NCBI GenBank assembly: GCA_009925965.1
Contig: RFPW01000093.1
Span: forward strand, 1-8,130
Source: Betaproteobacteria bacterium
Lineage (GTDB): Bacteria > Pseudomonadota > Gammaproteobacteria > Burkholderiales > Burkholderiaceae_E
Direction: 5' to 3'
DNA: 8,130 nt
In this document: positions 6,067 through 8,130 of the stretch, piece by piece
Layout of the letters: every line of letters starts with the position of its first letter
Numbering within the stretch: position 1 is the stretch's first letter
The notes under the pieces: generated by a model
Told to the model about the DNA's origin: nothing
Databases searched by the model: none
The model's input: the letters and a program-made list of their open reading frames with translations, nothing else
Made by a program: the position numbers and the translations under genes

Positions 6067-8130
6067 TCATGCGCTATGTGGGTTGACCTTCGCGGGGTTA
6101 ATCCCGTAACGAACAATCGCCTCGGTTGCAGCACTCCGATCGACCTTGCCCTCGTCCGCCAAGGCGCGCAACGCCGCCAGAACCACGAAACGGCGATCAA
6201 CCTCAAAATGCTCGCGCAATTTAGCGCGGAAGTCTGAGCGACCAAAGCCATCCGTACCGAGTACGCGGTAGTCGCGACCCTTCGGAATGAAAGGCCGCAC
6301 CTGATCGGCGAACAGCTTCATGTAATCGGTCGTAGCCACGATGGGACCCTGAGTGGTCGCCAATGCCTGAGTCACATACGGAACCCTCGGCTCCGCATCG
6401 GGATGCAGGAGATTAATCCGGTCGCAGTCAAGACCATCTCGACGCAGTTCAGTAAAACTCGTCACGCTCCAGACGTCCGCAGCCACTTGCCAGTCCTTCT
6501 CAAGAATGTCTGCCGCCGCCAGTGCCTCGCGAAGGATCGTTCCAGATCCCAGCAACTGGACGCTTGCCTTCGCTTTGTTCGCCCCCCGGCCCGGTTTCAG
6601 AGGCGATCCGCGCAACCGGTACATGCCGCGAATAATCCCATCCTGATCACCAGCACTGAGCCCCGGATGAGCGTAGTTCTCGTTCATCACGGTCAGGTAG
6701 TAATAAACATTCTCCTGACGAGTCACCATGCGTTCGAGGCCATGGTGAATGATCACCGCCAGCTCGTGGGCAAACGTCGGGTCGTAACAGACACAATTAG
6801 GAATGGTGGAAGCCAGAATATGGCTGTGCCCGTCTTCATGCTGCAGGCCCTCGCCATTGAGGGTTGTCCGCCCAGCCGTTCCGCCAAGCAAGAATCCACG
6901 CGCCTGCATATCACCAGCCGCCCAGGCTAAATCACCGATCCTCTGGAAGCCGAACATCGAATAATAAATATAGAACGGCACCATCACCCGATCGTTGGTC
7001 GAGTACGAAGTTGCCGCGGCAATCCAGGAGCTGAACGCGCCGGCCTCATTGATCCCTTCTTCCAGAATCTGGCCCTGCTTATCCTCTCGGTAGTACATGA
7101 CTTGATCACGATCGACCGGTTCGTATTTTTGACCCTCGGGCGCATAGATCCCGAGCTGACGGAACATCCCCTCCATTCCGAAGGTCCGTGCCTCATCAGG
7201 GACGATTGGCACGACCCGGGGACCGAGTGACTGATCGCGAACCAGAGTCGTCAAAATCCGAACGAACGCTTGCGTCGTCGAAATTTCGCGTCCCTCGGCC
7301 GTCGGCTCCAGAACGGCCTGCAATGCTGCCAAGGGCGGCACGATCAGGGTCTCCGAGGAGCGCATGCGACGCTGCGGCAGGTATCCGCCCAGTGCAGCCC
7401 GACGCTCGTGCATATAGAGCATTTCAGGCGTGTCGTCGGCTGGCTTGTAGAACGGCAGGGACTCGAGCTGATCGTCCGGAATCGGGATACCAAAACGGTC
7501 GCGGAAATCCTTGATCGAAACGTGATCGAGCTTCTTCTGCTGGTGCGTCGTATTTTTACCCTCCCCTATCCGGCCCATGCCATACCCCTTGACCGTCTTG
7601 GCCAGGATGACGGTTGGCTGGCCCCGATGGTGGGTGGCGCTATGAAACGTGGCATAGACCTTATGAGGGTCATGGCCGCCCCGATTAAGCCGCCAAATAT
7701 CGGCATCCGTCATCTTGCTGACGAGTTCGAGCAGAAAGGGGTGCTTGCCAAAAAACTTCCGTCGCACATAGGCGCCATCATTGGCTTTGAAGCCCTGATA
7801 TTCGCCGTCGAGAGTCTCCATCATGACGCGTTGAAGAATCCCATCCTTATCGCGCGCCAGTAACGGATCCCAATAAGAACCCCAGATCAGTTTAAGAACG
7901 TTCCAGCCAGCACCACGAAAATCGCCTTCGAGTTCTTGAATGATTTTGCCGTTGCCCCGGACTGGTCCGTCGAGTCGTTGCAAATTGCAATTCACAACGA
8001 ATATGAGGTTATCGAGCTTCTCGCGCGCGGCAAGACCAATCGCACCCAGAGACTCGGGCTCATCCATTTCACCATCCCCGCAAAACACCCAAACCTTCCG
8101 GTTACTCGTGTCTGCCAATCCGCGGGCGTG
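6067..8130 (-). CDS. aceE: Pyruvate dehydrogenase E1 component, homodimeric type, partial (N-terminus missing)
   Basis: Thiamine-diphosphate enzyme that decarboxylates pyruvate and reductively acetylates the lipoyl arm of AceF. The frame is open to the right edge, giving 687 C-terminal residues. Full proteins are about 890, so roughly 200 N-terminal residues and the start are outside. The fragment begins HARGLADTSNRK, aligning with the region just before the thiamine diphosphate motif, so no internal start should be annotated. Seen: GDGEMDEPES from residue 18 with the matching NCN at about 47-49 (ThDP/Mg binding); NTTHQQKK with His196, matching the E. coli active-site His407; DEARTFGMEGMFRQLG; EEGINE with Glu358, the equivalent of the cofactor-activating Glu571; and the active-site loop LQHEDGHSH (about 430-437). 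This is the single-chain E1 of proteobacteria, not the alpha2beta2 type. The C-terminus is complete (TGA at 6069-6067). First gene of aceE-aceF-lpdA within this window; the operon promoter, and any PdhR-like site, would lie beyond the right edge. Confidence 0.97.
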   Translation of the reverse strand, partial: HARGLADTSNRKVWVFCGDGEMDEPESLGAIGLAAREKLDNLIFVVNCNLQRLDGPVRGNGKIIQELEGDFRGAGWNVLKLIWGSYWDPLLARDKDGILQRVMMETLDGEYQGFKANDGAYVRRKFFGKHPFLLELVSKMTDADIWRLNRGGHDPHKVYATFHSATHHRGQPTVILAKTVKGYGMGRIGEGKNTTHQQKKLDHVSIKDFRDRFGIPIPDDQLESLPFYKPADDTPEMLYMHERRAALGGYLPQRRMRSSETLIVPPLAALQAVLEPTAEGREISTTQAFVRILTTLVRDQSLGPRVVPIVPDEARTFGMEGMFRQLGIYAPEGQKYEPVDRDQVMYYREDKQGQILEEGINEAGAFSSWIAAATSYSTNDRVMVPFYIYYSMFGFQRIGDLAWAAGDMQARGFLLGGTAGRTTLNGEGLQHEDGHSHILASTIPNCVCYDPTFAHELAVIIHHGLERMVTRQENVYYYLTVMNENYAHPGLSAGDQDGIIRGMYRLRGSPLKPGRGANKAKASVQLLGSGTILREALAAADILEKDWQVAADVWSVTSFTELRRDGLDCDRINLLHPDAEPRVPYVTQALATTQGPIVATTDYMKLFADQVRPFIPKGRDYRVLGTDGFGRSDFRAKLREHFEVDRRFVVLAALRALADEGKVDRSAATEAIVRYGINPAKVNPHSA

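Noticed and set aside
5634..6086. 150-residue Ala/Ser/Thr-rich plus-strand open frame opposite aceF
   Set aside because: Its low-complexity composition is the reverse complement of the Ala/Pro linker and lipoyl domain of AceF.
6403..7863. Plus-strand open frames at 6403-6930 and 7270-7863 opposite aceE
   Set aside because: Both lie entirely within a well-conserved aceE frame and show no independent motif.
8116..8118. TTG at 8118 as an aceE start
   Set aside because: The conserved E1 sequence continues upstream in frame to the window edge (HARG before LADTS), so this is an internal leucine codon of a truncated gene.
1..8130. Defence system, mobile element, CRISPR array, structural RNA gene or other novel system
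   Set aside because: All of the window except short intergenic gaps is covered by recognisable metabolic and transport genes. No transposase, integrase, repeat-spacer array, tRNA-like or rRNA-like sequence was seen.

Overview
The window holds ordinary metabolic genes of a proteobacterium, most likely a betaproteobacterium (Burkholderiales or a relative). The main reasons are the single-chain (homodimeric) pyruvate dehydrogenase E1 and the aceE-aceF-lpdA gene order. The dihydrolipoyl dehydrogenase also carries its own N-terminal lipoyl domain, an arrangement known from betaproteobacteria such as Ralstonia/Cupriavidus and Neisseria. The DNA is moderately GC-rich. The taxonomic call is an inference from protein style, not a database result.

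Layout, left to right. (1) Positions 1-724, minus strand: the N-terminal part of a LivH-type branched-chain amino acid ABC transporter permease, cut by the left edge. (2) 709-1953, minus: the periplasmic substrate-binding protein of the same transporter, upstream of the permease and overlapping it by 16 bp. (3) 1954-2058: a 105-bp divergent intergenic region with an 8-bp perfect inverted repeat around a weak promoter-like sequence. (4) 2059-2835, plus: a short-chain dehydrogenase/reductase (SDR) of unknown substrate, the only plus-strand gene. (5) 2864-4627, minus: lpdA (E3). (6) 4670-6046, minus: aceF (E2). (7) 6067-8130, minus: aceE (E1), lacking its N-terminus beyond the right edge.

aceE, aceF and lpdA read right to left with short gaps (20 and 42 bp) and form one operon encoding the complete pyruvate dehydrogenase complex (pyruvate + CoA + NAD+ to acetyl-CoA + CO2 + NADH). 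The operon promoter lies outside the window. The SDR meets lpdA tail to tail, 28 bp apart, with no recognisable terminator. The transporter genes and the SDR share a divergent control region, so they may be co-regulated and act on the same imported compound; this is a guess from layout. The remaining transporter genes (LivM, LivG, LivF types) would be expected beyond position 1.

I found no mobile element, CRISPR array, tRNA or rRNA, and no convincing undescribed system. The points most worth a second look are the inverted repeat in the divergent promoter region, the near-duplicate lipoyl-domain DNA in aceF and lpdA, and non-standard residues in the SDR cofactor and active-site motifs.
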